From Mycobacterium sp. GA-1841 (GTDB lineage Bacteria > Actinomycetota > Actinomycetes > Mycobacteriales > Mycobacteriaceae), in assembly GCF_001954135.1 (NCBI RefSeq), contig NZ_MBEQ01000024.1:248001-312000 (forward strand): DNA of 64,000 bases, read 5' to 3'. The position numbers and the translations under genes were made by a program. The notes under the pieces were generated by a model. The model was given only the letters and a program-made list of their open reading frames with translations. It had not been told where the DNA came from and searched no databases. The first letter of the stretch is position 1. Every line of letters begins with the position of its first letter. This document shows, piece after piece, positions 36,901 through 45,551 of the stretch.

Positions 36901-37323
36901 GAGTTGCCGGCTTCGGCCCCGATTCACGCCAAGGAGACTAAGGAAGTCGAGCGTCGCGGTGTCGATCTGGTGTTGGCGCGGGAGCGTGAATTGGGTAGGA
37001 CACCGGTCGAACAGGCCTTCAACAACAAGGGATTCGACATCCTGTCCTCCGACTCCAACGGTGACACCTACCGGATCGAGGTCAAGGCCCGGCTGGATGG
37101 TGCGACGGACTTCTTCGTCACCCACAACGAGGTGATGGTCGGCAAGAACGCCGCACCCCGCTACCGGCTGGCGCTGGTCAAGGTCGATCCTCGCGGCCCT
37201 GACCATGATCAAGTGCGCTACCTCGACAACCCGTTTGCGTCGACTGACCTCGGCGACTTCGAAGCCACCGGTGTGCGTGGAGACTGGAACAAGATGTGGA
37301 ACAAGGGAACTGAGCCATTTTGA
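33913..37323 (+). CDS. SF2 helicase with DUF3883 (Hma-like helicase subunit)
   Basis: The product has 1136 residues. The helicase motifs are intact: Walker A DDPGAGKTIM at about 126, DEAHRM at about 227, TATPHSGKEED, and IEQRFGRIHRIGQ at about 580. The C-terminal ~70 residues (GFDILSSDSNGDTYRIEVKA, then FFVTHNEV) form a DUF3883 domain, a probable PD-(D/E)xK-like or DNA-binding module. Its stop TGA overlaps the ATG of the methylase. Helicase, DUF1156 methylase and DUF499 ATPase in this order match the defence type called Hma (helicase, methylase, ATPase). Confidence 0.88.
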   Translation: MLLEELKPGLRIDGLIPAQAITVIFAQWHGTDALELTYKTNDGALGQQVVFRKDQDQLTVAQAGSRAFDANATDFKLVAEAQRISLAGLFDPMLAVATSDVRPLPHQIRAVYGELLPRTPLRFLLADDPGAGKTIMAGLYIKELLLRDDVRQCLIVAPGGLVEQWQDELFFKFGLRFDLLTNQLIDANVNLNVFETNPLLIARMDQLSRNEELQAQLKETEWDLVIVDEAHRMGAHYFGGKLEKTKRFLLGELLGRITRHLLLMTATPHSGKEEDFQLFLTLLDRDRFEGKNTKTANTDGIMRRMVKEDLLTFDGKKLFPERRAETVPYELTALEQDLYEQVTEYVREGMNRADRVGGKRKNTVGFALTVLQRRLASSPEAIYKSLVRRTERLERKKQEILNGTYTDKEPTIDFDGLDADDYSSEQIEELEEELLDAATAAQTVEELDAELLELAELTTVARQVRDSGTDRKWTELSRILQDEALTTDANGWPRKLIIFTEHRDTLDYLAGRIRSLLGKPNAVQAIHGGVRRKERRTITEEFTKNRDCQILLATDAAGEGLNLQAAHLMVNYDLPWNPNRIEQRFGRIHRIGQLEVCRLWNIVASNTREGAVFERLLDKIEEQRKAYGGKVFDVLGEAFSETPLRELLLEAIRYGEQDEVRAKMHEVIDHQVADGLKELLDERALASEHLADADLAKLRAAMDEARARRLQPHYIELAFKAAFTRLGGRIARRERGRYEIANVPAQIRASKYQPIATKYDRVTFDLKYAHPEELSHADLLAPGHPLHDAVMDEAIRQFGGTLHSGTVLVSSTLEEPHLLVGVVEEVADATGAAVSRRFGYAYVDSMGTVTPAGPAPYLDCVAAPETPAVAAARQLPWLADAEDRATSWIITTQLPEYLAEVQPRRAAELAKTRELVVRRLESERDRLLLDATVASEKEQAGEKPKESAESLSRKAVDLDMRLRKRLELLEQQALMSTKPPRIITAALVLPVSMVDSELPASAPIHAKETKEVERRGVDLVLARERELGRTPVEQAFNNKGFDILSSDSNGDTYRIEVKARLDGATDFFVTHNEVMVGKNAAPRYRLALVKVDPRGPDHDQVRYLDNPFASTDLGDFEATGVRGDWNKMWNKGTEPF

Positions 37324-40133
37324 TGTCATCTGAGAACACCGTTCAGAAGCGCAAGCTGATCGAGGTCGCACTGCCGCTGGAGGCGATCAACCGGGAATCC
37401 GCCCGCGAAAAATCGATCCGACATGGGCATCCATCGACGTTGCACCTGTGGTGGGCACGACGGCCGCTCGCCGCTGCCCGTGCCGTGCTGTTCGCGCAGT
37501 TGGTCGACGACCCTTCCTCTCACCCCGAAGAGTTCCCGACCGAGGAACTACAGCGCAAGGGACGCGAGCGGCTACACAAGCTGATCGAGCGGCTGGTGGT
37601 GTGGGAGAACATCCGCGACGAGAAACTGCTCGCCGAGGCGCACGCTGAGATCCTCAAGTCCACCGACGGCGACCCGCCGCCGATCCTCGACCCGTTCGCC
37701 GGTGGCGGCACTATCCCGTTGGAAGCGCAGCGTCTCGGACTAGAAGCCCACGCATCGGACCTGAATCCCGTTGCAGTGCTGATCAACAAAGCACTGATCG
37801 AGATTCCGCCGAAGTTCGCTGGGCATCCACCCGTGTCGCCCGAGGTTGCGAACGACCAGCTCAGCCACCCATGGCCAGGTGCCACCGGTCTCGCCGAAGA
37901 CGTACGGCGCTACGGGCAATGGATGCGCAACGAAGCCGAAGAACGCATCGGGCACCTCTACCCCAAGGCCACTCTGCCCGACGGCACCGAGGCCACCGTG
38001 ATCGCCTGGATCTGGGCACGCACCGTGACGTGCCCCAACCCCGCCTGCGGCATCACCATGCCGTTGGTTCGGTCATGGTGGCTCGGCAAGAAGAAGGGCA
38101 AGGAGGCCTACGTCGTTCCATCGGTGGTCGACGGAAAAGTCCATTTCAGCATCGGCCATGACCCCGAGCATGCACCCACCTCCAATACCGACGGCACCGT
38201 CGGGCGCACCGGCGCCGTCTGCATCGGCTGCGGATCTGCGGTCGAGCGAGACCACATCAAGTCCGAAGGCCGCGCCGGTCGGATGGGTTCGCAGCTCATG
38301 GCGACCGTTGCAGAGGGCAAGCGCACCCGTACTTATCTGGCCCCCACGCCCGAGCATGAGGCTGTTGCAGCGGTACCCCGTCCGACTGACGTGCCAGAGC
38401 AAGAGCTTGGCTACCACCCCAAGGACATCTGGACGCCACCATACGGCCTCACGACCTTCGCGGACCTATTCACGGCGCGACAACTCACCGCGCTGACCAT
38501 GTTCAGCGACCTCGTCACCGAAGCCCGCGAACGCATCCTCGTCGATGCTCGCGCCGCTGGCGTGCCCGAAGGCGACGGCCTTGAAGCCGGCGGCACCGGA
38601 GCGGCCGCCTACGCCGATGCCATCGCGACTTATTTGGGTTTCGCCATAAGCCGGATGACCAATAAGTCGAGCACAATCTGCTCTTGGGACTCCAGCACGA
38701 AAATGGAAGCGGTCCGAAGCGTCTTTGCGCGCCAAGCACTTCCAATGAGTTGGGATTTCGCCGAGTCGAACCCCTGGGGAGGATCGGGCGGCGACTACGT
38801 CGAGGATCTCCAGTGGGTCAGCCGCGTACTGGATCGATTCGAGGGCAGCTCACCAGGTACTGCAATGCAGGCCGATGCCCAAGATTCAGTCGGCAAAGGC
38901 TCGCTCATCTCCACAGACCCGCCCTACTACGACAACATCGGTTATTCAGACTTGTCAGACTTCTTCTATGTGTGGTTGCGCCGATCGCTGCGGTCAATTC
39001 ATCCCGATTTGCTATCCACGATGCTGGTGCCGAAGGCCGACGAGCTGGTCGCCAACCCGTATCGACATGGCGGCAGAGAGGGTGCACACCAGTTCTTCGA
39101 AGAAGGGTTCCGGGAGGTGTTCCGGCGAGCCCGCGAGTCCGCCCTGCCGGACTACCCCATCACCGTCTACTACGCATTCAAGCAATCCGAGACGACCGAA
39201 GTCGGCGAGGCCTCCACAGGCTGGGAAACCCTGTTGGAAGGCATGATTCGATCAGGTTGGGCAGTCACCGCGACCTGGCCGCTGCGGAGCGAACTAAGCA
39301 ACAGGATGCTCTCTCAAGGCACTAACGCTCTGGCATCGTCAATCGTGCTGGCGCTTCGTCCCCGACTTGAGGACGCACCACGAACGGATCGTCGACAGTT
39401 TGTCGATGCACTGAAGGCAGAGCTTCCGTCCGCACTCAAGGATCTGCAACAGGGCGCGATCGCACCGGTTGATCTGCCGCAGGCCGCCATTGGTCCGGGT
39501 ATGGCGGTGTTTTCCCGATACTCGGCGGTGCTTGAGCCTGACGGTACAAAGATGTCGGTGCGCTCGGCATTGGCCCGGATAAACGAGATCCTGGACCAAG
39601 TGCTCAACGAGCAGGAGGGCGACTTCGATCCGACGAGTCGGTTCGCAATCGCGTGGTATCGCCAACATGGCTACAGCGCTGGAACATTCGGTGATGCCAA
39701 CAACCTCGCCAATGCGCGCAACACCACCGTCGACGCGATGGATCGCGGCGGGATTTTGACCAGCCGTGCCGGCAAGGTTCAGCTGATCATGCCCTCCGAT
39801 TTGAGTCCGATTTACGACGTTCTGAGCGATCTGCACACCAGCAACTGGGAAGTACTACACCATCTCATCAGATCCCTGGAAGGTGAAGGGATCACGTCCG
39901 CCGGGGAGTTCCTGCGGACTGCGTTGAGCCGTCCCGACGGCGCAGTGGATGCAGACCTTGTGAAAGAACTCGCCCACCTGCTGTTCCGGATCGCTGAGAC
40001 CAACGGCTGGACCAAGGACGCGCTGAACTTCAACACCCTGGTGACCAGCTGGCCCGAAATTCTGGATGTCGCAAGGACTGAGACACCGGCTAGCACGCAG
40101 AGTGCATTCGACTTCGACGAGGAGGACGACTGA
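37323..40133 (+). CDS. DUF1156 DNA methyltransferase (Hma-like methylase)
   Basis: The product has 936 residues. DUF1156 opens the protein (LIEVALPLEAINRESAREKS, then LHLWWARRPLAAARA). The SAM site is DPFAGGGT (about 121-128) and the catalytic motif is DPPYYDNI (about 531), so it is an amino-methyltransferase acting on adenine N6 or cytosine N4. Cysteines CPNPACG and CIGCG in the middle suggest a zinc ribbon. It presumably marks host DNA so that the helicase/ATPase partners attack only unmodified DNA. It is coupled by overlap to the helicase gene and by a 1-base gap to the DUF499 gene. Confidence 0.9.
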   Translation: MSSENTVQKRKLIEVALPLEAINRESAREKSIRHGHPSTLHLWWARRPLAAARAVLFAQLVDDPSSHPEEFPTEELQRKGRERLHKLIERLVVWENIRDEKLLAEAHAEILKSTDGDPPPILDPFAGGGTIPLEAQRLGLEAHASDLNPVAVLINKALIEIPPKFAGHPPVSPEVANDQLSHPWPGATGLAEDVRRYGQWMRNEAEERIGHLYPKATLPDGTEATVIAWIWARTVTCPNPACGITMPLVRSWWLGKKKGKEAYVVPSVVDGKVHFSIGHDPEHAPTSNTDGTVGRTGAVCIGCGSAVERDHIKSEGRAGRMGSQLMATVAEGKRTRTYLAPTPEHEAVAAVPRPTDVPEQELGYHPKDIWTPPYGLTTFADLFTARQLTALTMFSDLVTEARERILVDARAAGVPEGDGLEAGGTGAAAYADAIATYLGFAISRMTNKSSTICSWDSSTKMEAVRSVFARQALPMSWDFAESNPWGGSGGDYVEDLQWVSRVLDRFEGSSPGTAMQADAQDSVGKGSLISTDPPYYDNIGYSDLSDFFYVWLRRSLRSIHPDLLSTMLVPKADELVANPYRHGGREGAHQFFEEGFREVFRRARESALPDYPITVYYAFKQSETTEVGEASTGWETLLEGMIRSGWAVTATWPLRSELSNRMLSQGTNALASSIVLALRPRLEDAPRTDRRQFVDALKAELPSALKDLQQGAIAPVDLPQAAIGPGMAVFSRYSAVLEPDGTKMSVRSALARINEILDQVLNEQEGDFDPTSRFAIAWYRQHGYSAGTFGDANNLANARNTTVDAMDRGGILTSRAGKVQLIMPSDLSPIYDVLSDLHTSNWEVLHHLIRSLEGEGITSAGEFLRTALSRPDGAVDADLVKELAHLLFRIAETNGWTKDALNFNTLVTSWPEILDVARTETPASTQSAFDFDEEDD

Positions 40134-40134
40134 G

Positions 40135-43100
40135 ATGGCGCTGAGCAACCGCGACCGCATCAACCGCATGTTCGAGACAATGGCCCCGGCACTGGACGAC
40201 TTCATTGCCTCGGTGATCGGCCAGGGTGATCCGGCCCTGGGTGCGGCGTGGACAAAGCTTGTTCAGTTGAAGGACGGGAAAAAGGGCGCACCGGCCGACA
40301 AGACCTACAACCCGCTCGACCCGCAGGTACAGTTCCGCATGCTCACTGAGAGCGCCATCACCAGCGGATTCAAAGCCGGGTGGTACCCGTTCAACAAATC
40401 GTTCGGCAAGGCCGGTGAGTCCTTCGCGATCGAACTGCGCGAAGTCCGAAATAACTGGGCCCACAACGGAACTTTCACCGACGACGATGCCTACCGCGCC
40501 CTCGACACCGGCGAACGTCTGCTCAAACTCATCGGCGCGACCAAGGAAGCCGACGAAGTTCATGCGATCCGGCTCAACCTGCGCAGAGTCACCGCGGACA
40601 AGGACGACAAAAAGACACTTAAGGCCGCCGTCGATACACCCGAAGGCACCGGCCTCAAGCCGTGGCGCGAGGTGCTGCCACCGCACGACGACGTCGCCAC
40701 CGGCAACTTCGCAGCCTCGGAATTTGCGGCCGACCTCTACAAAGTGGCCTTCGGTGGCGAACAGGATTCCGGTTATGCCGATGCCGTCGAGTTCTTTCGG
40801 CGTACCTATTTGACCGAGGGGTTGACCGACCTGGTCGGGCGGGCAGTACGGCGGCTCTCGGGTGACGACAACGCCCCGCCAGTCATCAACCTGCAGACCA
40901 ACTTCGGTGGCGGCAAGACGCACTCGATGCTGGCGCTCTGGCACGTCGCGGCCGGGCTCCCGGTCGGCGAATTTCCCCAGGCCACCCAGGAGTTGCTGGC
41001 GGCCAATGGCTATACCGGCAACAAAGCAAACCGGGTGGCGATCGTCGGCAACCACTTCAGCCCCGCCGGCGAAACCAAAGAGGACGGAACCCACGTCAAC
41101 ACCATCTGGGGCGAGCTGGCCTGGCAACTCGGCGGTGCCGACGCCTACAAGATCGTCGCCAAGGCTGATGCCGAGCGCACCACACCGGGTGAGACCCTGC
41201 ACGAGCTCCTGGCGAAGTACTCCCCCGCGGTCGTCCTTATCGACGAATGGGTGGCATACGCCCGTTCTCTGGTCGGCCGCACCGACTTGGCCGGCGGCAC
41301 GTTTGACGACCAGTTCACTTTTGCGCAGTCATTGACCGAGGCCGCCAAGGGCACTTCCGGTGTGCTGCTGGTGATTTCCATCCCCGCCTCCGAAACGGGC
41401 GACGATGCCGATCACGTCGTCGCCGGTAACGCCGAGGAGGTCGGTGGTGCGCACGGTTTGGAGGCACTCAAACGGCTGCAGAACGTGGTGCGTCGTGTTG
41501 CTGAGCAGTGGCGGCCTGCTTCCTCGGCCGAGGCGTACCAGATCGTGCGGCAACGTCTGTTCAAGGAGCCCGATGCCGCGGCGTTGGCGTCGATCGGGTC
41601 CACTGCCCGCGCCTACGTGGAGTTGTACCGCAAATACACCGATGATTTCCCTCGCGACTCCCGTGACAGCGCATACGAGGACCGGATCAAGCGGACCTAC
41701 CCGATTCACCCCGAACTGTTCGACCGGCTCTATGAAGAATGGTCATCGCTAGAGCGGTTCCAACGCACCCGCGGTGTCCTGCGGTTGATGAGCACCGTCA
41801 TCCATGCGCTGTGGACCGGTGAAGATGCGTCACCGTTGATCATGCCCGGTTCGATCCCGCTGGCGACGGCCAACGTGAACGCCGAACTCACTCAGTATCT
41901 GCAGGATTCGTGGAAGGCCATCATCGACGCCGACGTCGACGGCCTCAACTCTGAGCCTGCCCGCATCGACAAGGAAAAGCCACTGTTCGGGCAGCGCGCC
42001 CTGACCAAGCGGCTGGCCCGCACCGTGTTCTTCGGTGCTGCACCGACGATTGGTTCGGCCCACAAGGGGCTGGAGACCCAACGCGTGTTCCTGGGTACGG
42101 CCGTGCCGGGGGATGTTCCAGGCAACTTCCACGCCGCGCTGACCCAATTGGGCGACCGGGCCACCTACTTCTACTCCGGTTCCGGCAAGTACTGGTACGA
42201 CCTGCAGGCCAACATCACCCGCACCGCCAAAGATCAGGCCGAGCGTCTGCACAAAGAAGACGTGTGGGCCGAGATCGTCCGACGCCTGCAAGCCCAGGCG
42301 CGCACTCGCGGCGATTTTGCCGGTGTGCACGTATGTCCGGAATCCCACGCCGACATTCCCGACACCGACGAAGCCCGGCTGGTGATTCTGCATCCGCAGG
42401 TCGCCCATAAACGAGGAACTGAGTCGCAGGCGAAGGAGTTTGCGCACAAGGCCACCGAGCAGCGCGGGACTGCCAATCGCTCCAACCGCAACATGCTTGT
42501 GTACTTGGCGGCCGACGAGGCGCGCCTGGAAGAACTCGACAACGCTGTCCGCGACTACCTCGGCTGGACCCACGTCCTGGCCAACGAGGCTGACTTGGAC
42601 CTGACCCAGAATCAGAAGAATCAGGCGTCGGCCAGGCAGGCCCAGGCCGATCAGACGGTGAAGTCACGTCTGCTGCAGACGTTTACGTGGGCGCTTGTCC
42701 CGTCGCAGCCCGATGCCGGCGCCCCGTTCATCGTGGGCGAAACGAAAGTGGAAGGGCAGTCAGAATCGCTGGCCGAGCGGGTGTCGCGCCGGCTCGGTAA
42801 CGACGGGGACCTGTCCGTCCGACAGGCCGCCGCCCCGATCCGGCTTGCGATCAACAAGGTGCCTCAGATCTGGAAAGACGGGCACGTCACCCTCGGCGCG
42901 CTGTGGGGGTTGTACTGCCAGTACCCCTACATGCCGCGGTTGCGCGATCGAAAGGTGTTGGAGGAAGGCGTCCTTGATCTGCCCATGATCTGGCAGACAG
43001 ATGCCTTTGCCTTGGCGACCGGCTATCAGGATGGTCGCTACGTTGGCCTGTGGATTCCGACCGACACGAACAGCGCGCCGTCCGCCACGGATTCACTGCT

Positions 43101-43479
43101 GTTGGTCCGGCCCGACGTCGCCACTAAGCAGCGTGACGAAGAGGAACCGGAAAATCAGCCCGGTGGTGGCGGTGGCACAGTACCGCCGATCGAGATCCCG
43201 GGTAAGGAGTCTGGAGACGGTGGCGTCGATATCGCGTTCCCGCCAGCTAAGACCCGCTTCTACGGGGTGAAGACCCTCAATTCCGACAAGATCGCGCTGG
43301 ACTTCAAGAACATCGCCGATGAAGTGATCGCCAACCTGCGCGACCAGGGCATCAACCTGGTCGTCAAGATCGAGATCGAGGCAGTCGCCTCAACTGGCTT
43401 TGACGAGAACAAGATTCGCACCGTGTCCGAGAACGCGAAGACCTTGAAGTTCGAGCAGTCGGGGTTCGAGTCAGAATGA
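40135..43479 (+). CDS. DUF499 ATPase (Hma-like ATPase)
   Basis: The product has 1114 residues. DUF499 proteins are large P-loop ATPases from defence islands. Here Walker A is TNFGGGKTHSML (about 255-266) and Walker B is VVLIDEWVAYAR (about 363). An N-terminal Swt1-like HEPN-type region (ELREVRNNWAHNGTFTDDDA) resembles RxxxxH-containing HEPN domains: RNNWAH. The C-terminus has a glycine-rich linker followed by an IgG/beta-type tail. The ATG follows the methylase stop by one base, and the end overlaps the next gene by ATGA. If the HEPN-like RNNWAH motif is catalytic it could be an RNase. Confidence 0.87.
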   Translation: MALSNRDRINRMFETMAPALDDFIASVIGQGDPALGAAWTKLVQLKDGKKGAPADKTYNPLDPQVQFRMLTESAITSGFKAGWYPFNKSFGKAGESFAIELREVRNNWAHNGTFTDDDAYRALDTGERLLKLIGATKEADEVHAIRLNLRRVTADKDDKKTLKAAVDTPEGTGLKPWREVLPPHDDVATGNFAASEFAADLYKVAFGGEQDSGYADAVEFFRRTYLTEGLTDLVGRAVRRLSGDDNAPPVINLQTNFGGGKTHSMLALWHVAAGLPVGEFPQATQELLAANGYTGNKANRVAIVGNHFSPAGETKEDGTHVNTIWGELAWQLGGADAYKIVAKADAERTTPGETLHELLAKYSPAVVLIDEWVAYARSLVGRTDLAGGTFDDQFTFAQSLTEAAKGTSGVLLVISIPASETGDDADHVVAGNAEEVGGAHGLEALKRLQNVVRRVAEQWRPASSAEAYQIVRQRLFKEPDAAALASIGSTARAYVELYRKYTDDFPRDSRDSAYEDRIKRTYPIHPELFDRLYEEWSSLERFQRTRGVLRLMSTVIHALWTGEDASPLIMPGSIPLATANVNAELTQYLQDSWKAIIDADVDGLNSEPARIDKEKPLFGQRALTKRLARTVFFGAAPTIGSAHKGLETQRVFLGTAVPGDVPGNFHAALTQLGDRATYFYSGSGKYWYDLQANITRTAKDQAERLHKEDVWAEIVRRLQAQARTRGDFAGVHVCPESHADIPDTDEARLVILHPQVAHKRGTESQAKEFAHKATEQRGTANRSNRNMLVYLAADEARLEELDNAVRDYLGWTHVLANEADLDLTQNQKNQASARQAQADQTVKSRLLQTFTWALVPSQPDAGAPFIVGETKVEGQSESLAERVSRRLGNDGDLSVRQAAAPIRLAINKVPQIWKDGHVTLGALWGLYCQYPYMPRLRDRKVLEEGVLDLPMIWQTDAFALATGYQDGRYVGLWIPTDTNSAPSATDSLLLVRPDVATKQRDEEEPENQPGGGGGTVPPIEIPGKESGDGGVDIAFPPAKTRFYGVKTLNSDKIALDFKNIADEVIANLRDQGINLVVKIEIEAVASTGFDENKIRTVSENAKTLKFEQSGFESE

Positions 43480-44003
43480 TCGCGCGTGATGCTCGTAGAT
43501 TGTCGCAGCTACGGCCTGTCGCGTTCTTCGACCGAATACTTGGATCCGACAACAACAATCGATCGAACGAACTCAACGAGTGGCTGGAATCCACACTCAA
43601 GCGTGAACTTAAGCTCGATGAGATCGAGCGCGACGAGGATGGCGATATCCCCATTCCGTGCGGTAGCGCTGTCGTGTTCGTCCGGGCGATCGACGAAGAG
43701 TCTCCGCGGATCGAGATCTTCGCTCCGCTTCTCGGAGACTTCGCGATGCGTCCTGAGGTGTACGAAGCCGTTAACGCCATCAATCGAAAAACACCCTTCG
43801 CCAAAGCAACCGTCGACCCTGAACTCCCCCAGATCCTTCTGTCAGCGGAGCTCTTTATCTTTGACGAGCTGTCATCTGACCAGCTGATGGCGACGATTGA
43901 CCTCATTGCTGACCGCGCCGACCACTACGACACGCTGCTCCAAAAGCGTTTCGGGGGCACGACAATGATCGACGATGACATTGACGACGAATTCGATGTC
44001 TGA
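43476..44003 (+). CDS. YbjN/TY-chaperone-like small protein in the Hma-like operon
   Basis: The product has 175 residues. It looks like the YbjN/type III secretion chaperone-like fold: an alternating beta region (PRIEIFAPLLGDFAM), the helix YEAVNAINRKTPFAKATV, strands with PQILLSAELFIFDEL, and an ending helix before KRFGGTTM. Such proteins often hold a partner in an inactive state. The ATG overlaps the DUF499 stop (ATGA), so it is a coupled member of the operon; it in turn overlaps the protease gene by 8 bases. A chaperone or inhibitor of the protease or the ATPase is a fair guess. Confidence 0.72.
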   Translation: MIARDARRLSQLRPVAFFDRILGSDNNNRSNELNEWLESTLKRELKLDEIERDEDGDIPIPCGSAVVFVRAIDEESPRIEIFAPLLGDFAMRPEVYEAVNAINRKTPFAKATVDPELPQILLSAELFIFDELSSDQLMATIDLIADRADHYDTLLQKRFGGTTMIDDDIDDEFDV

Positions 44004-44910
44004 GTCTTTCCGAGGCATTTTGCGCCGGTTCAGCGATGAGACCGCCGCACTCGCCGAACGTGTCGTACGGTCGACCGCGATCGTCAGAGGTCAGACTCAC
44101 GACTTCGATGAGGGCAGTGGGTCAGCCTGGCTGTACGACGCCGAGCATCTGGTAACCAACAATCACGTCGTTGCGGACTTCGCCGAACCCATTAGCACCC
44201 AGCTGCCTGGCATGGCTCCAGCCCATGCTCGAGTGATCGGGCGGGATCCGCTCACTGACCTAGCAGTCCTGCGCATTGACCCGCAAACTGTGGCCCCACT
44301 ACCGATATCGAAAGAAGGTGCCCGGCTCGGCGAACTGTGCTTCGCGTTTGGCAGCCCGCTGGGAGAGTTCCCCGAGAGCATCAGCATCGGCATTGTCAGC
44401 GGGCTGAAACGAAGCCTGCCAACAGATGACAAGCAAGCGATCTTTGATGTCATTCAGACCGATGCAGCCATCAATCCCGGGAACTCGGGGGGGCCACTCG
44501 TAAATGTCGACGGCCTTGTAATCGGTGTGAACACCGCCGTCATCGAGGGAGCTGATGGCATCGGCTTCGCCGTACCTGCCGACACCGTGTCCGAAGTCGT
44601 TCACGAGCTCATCACCTATGGAGCCGTTGAACGAGCATCACTGGGCGTGACAGTCGCGCGGAAAGTCGTCGAAGGAGCACATGACGGACACGCTCTTGTC
44701 GTGACGGCAGTGAAGGCTAACGTTGCAGGACCACTTGAGCGCGGAGACATGATCGTTGCCGTCGGAGACCGCCAGATATCGACACAGAACGACCTTTTGC
44801 GCGCGCTGCGTCGAGACGTGGCGAACCGCAAGGTGAACGTCGTCGTTATGCGGGCAGGTATCGAAGTTTCTGTCGAGTGCCGGCCACGCGGCGTTCGGTC
44901 GTTCGGCTAA
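43996..44910 (+). CDS. Cytosolic HtrA-like trypsin-fold protease with PDZ domain
   Basis: The product has 304 residues. The trypsin-like triad is complete: His in VTNNHVV (about 55), Asp in LTDLAVLR (about 87) and Ser in INPGNSGGP (about 162). A PDZ domain fills about 195-300 (SLGVTVARKVV, then LERGDMIVAVGDRQI). Unlike periplasmic HtrA/DegP there is no signal peptide or membrane helix, so it acts inside the cell. The gene overlaps the YbjN-like gene by 8 bases. Proteases in defence operons can activate or destroy an effector; the target here is unknown. A hairpin terminator follows. Confidence 0.87.
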   Translation: MSESFRGILRRFSDETAALAERVVRSTAIVRGQTHDFDEGSGSAWLYDAEHLVTNNHVVADFAEPISTQLPGMAPAHARVIGRDPLTDLAVLRIDPQTVAPLPISKEGARLGELCFAFGSPLGEFPESISIGIVSGLKRSLPTDDKQAIFDVIQTDAAINPGNSGGPLVNVDGLVIGVNTAVIEGADGIGFAVPADTVSEVVHELITYGAVERASLGVTVARKVVEGAHDGHALVVTAVKANVAGPLERGDMIVAVGDRQISTQNDLLRALRRDVANRKVNVVVMRAGIEVSVECRPRGVRSFG

Positions 44911-44943
44911 AAGGGCGGGAATCGCAAATACGCCGGTACGCGG

Positions 44944-44967
44944 GCGCGGACAGAGCCGTGTCCGCGC
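44944..44967 (+). terminator. Hairpin after the Hma-like operon
   Basis: A perfect 9-bp inverted repeat GCGCGGACA-N6-TGTCCGCGC begins 34 bases after the protease stop. There is no T-run, as is common in mycobacteria. It separates the operon from the kwaA promoter immediately downstream. Confidence 0.6.
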
Positions 44968-44978
44968 TCTAGCGACAC

Positions 44979-45001
44979 CTGTCAGGGTCGATGCGTATGG
45001 T
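44979..45001 (+). promoter_or_regulatory. RecA-NDp-like promoter of kwaA, leaderless
   Basis: CTGTCAGGG (44979-44987), 8 bases, TATGGT (44996-45001), then 6 bases to the ATG. The match to tTGTCRgtg is 7 of 9, but the 8-base spacer and TAnnnT are exact, and the 6-base gap to the ATG equals that of the gene at 12353. Confidence 0.5.
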
Positions 45002-45007
45002 GGCGCC

Positions 45008-45544
45008 ATGGCGGACGGAACTGGATGGCTCACCAAGCCATTGATGTTTCTCTCGTCTTATTCCCCGCTTTTTGCTATGTTGGCGATCCGCTTCGATGGT
45101 TGCCCGCTACGGATTGCGTGCGGTTTGGCCGCGGCGGTCGGGCTGGCTGTCCTGCCCGTTGTGATGCATTTTCAACGGACCGGCTGCCCAAATCAGCACA
45201 CTTTGGATGTCGTGCGGCCCGCAGGCGGCGGGGCCTCCGCCTATCTCGCTGGGTATCTGTTGCCGTTTCTTACCGTCAGCAATCCTTCTGCCGCCGACTT
45301 GGCGGCTTATGGCGTATTCATTACCGTCACCTTCCTTGTCCACGTACGCACGGAAATCATTCAGGTAAACCCAACCCTATTTCTGTTCGGCTGGAGGATC
45401 TATGCTTTCACCGATTCAGGAGGACTCGACGGCCACCTCATTTGCAGGCGGAGGATACTGTCCGGCGATACGGTGCAGGCGTACCGGATGACGAACGATA
45501 TTCTGCTCCTCGCGGAAGAAAACCCCGAAACAGGAACTCACTAG
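45008..45544 (+). CDS. kwaA: KwaA-like membrane subunit of a Kiwa defence system
   Basis: The product has 178 residues with about four membrane segments: 9-25 (MFLSSYSPLFAMLAI), 33-50, 77-90 (YLAGYLLPFLTV) and 101-113. The order SPLF, then YLLPF, then RTEIIQVNPTLFLFGWRIY, follows the KwaA pattern. Kiwa uses KwaA in the membrane to sense phage attack, with KwaB as the DNA-acting partner. The next gene, 7 bases on, encodes a DUF4868 (KwaB-like) protein, which makes the call firm. Translation should start on a leaderless transcript. These two genes look AT-richer than the flanking operons, suggesting a separate arrival. Confidence 0.8.
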   Translation: MADGTGWLTKPLMFLSSYSPLFAMLAIRFDGCPLRIACGLAAAVGLAVLPVVMHFQRTGCPNQHTLDVVRPAGGGASAYLAGYLLPFLTVSNPSAADLAAYGVFITVTFLVHVRTEIIQVNPTLFLFGWRIYAFTDSGGLDGHLICRRRILSGDTVQAYRMTNDILLLAEENPETGTH

Positions 45545-45551
45545 CCCGAGG

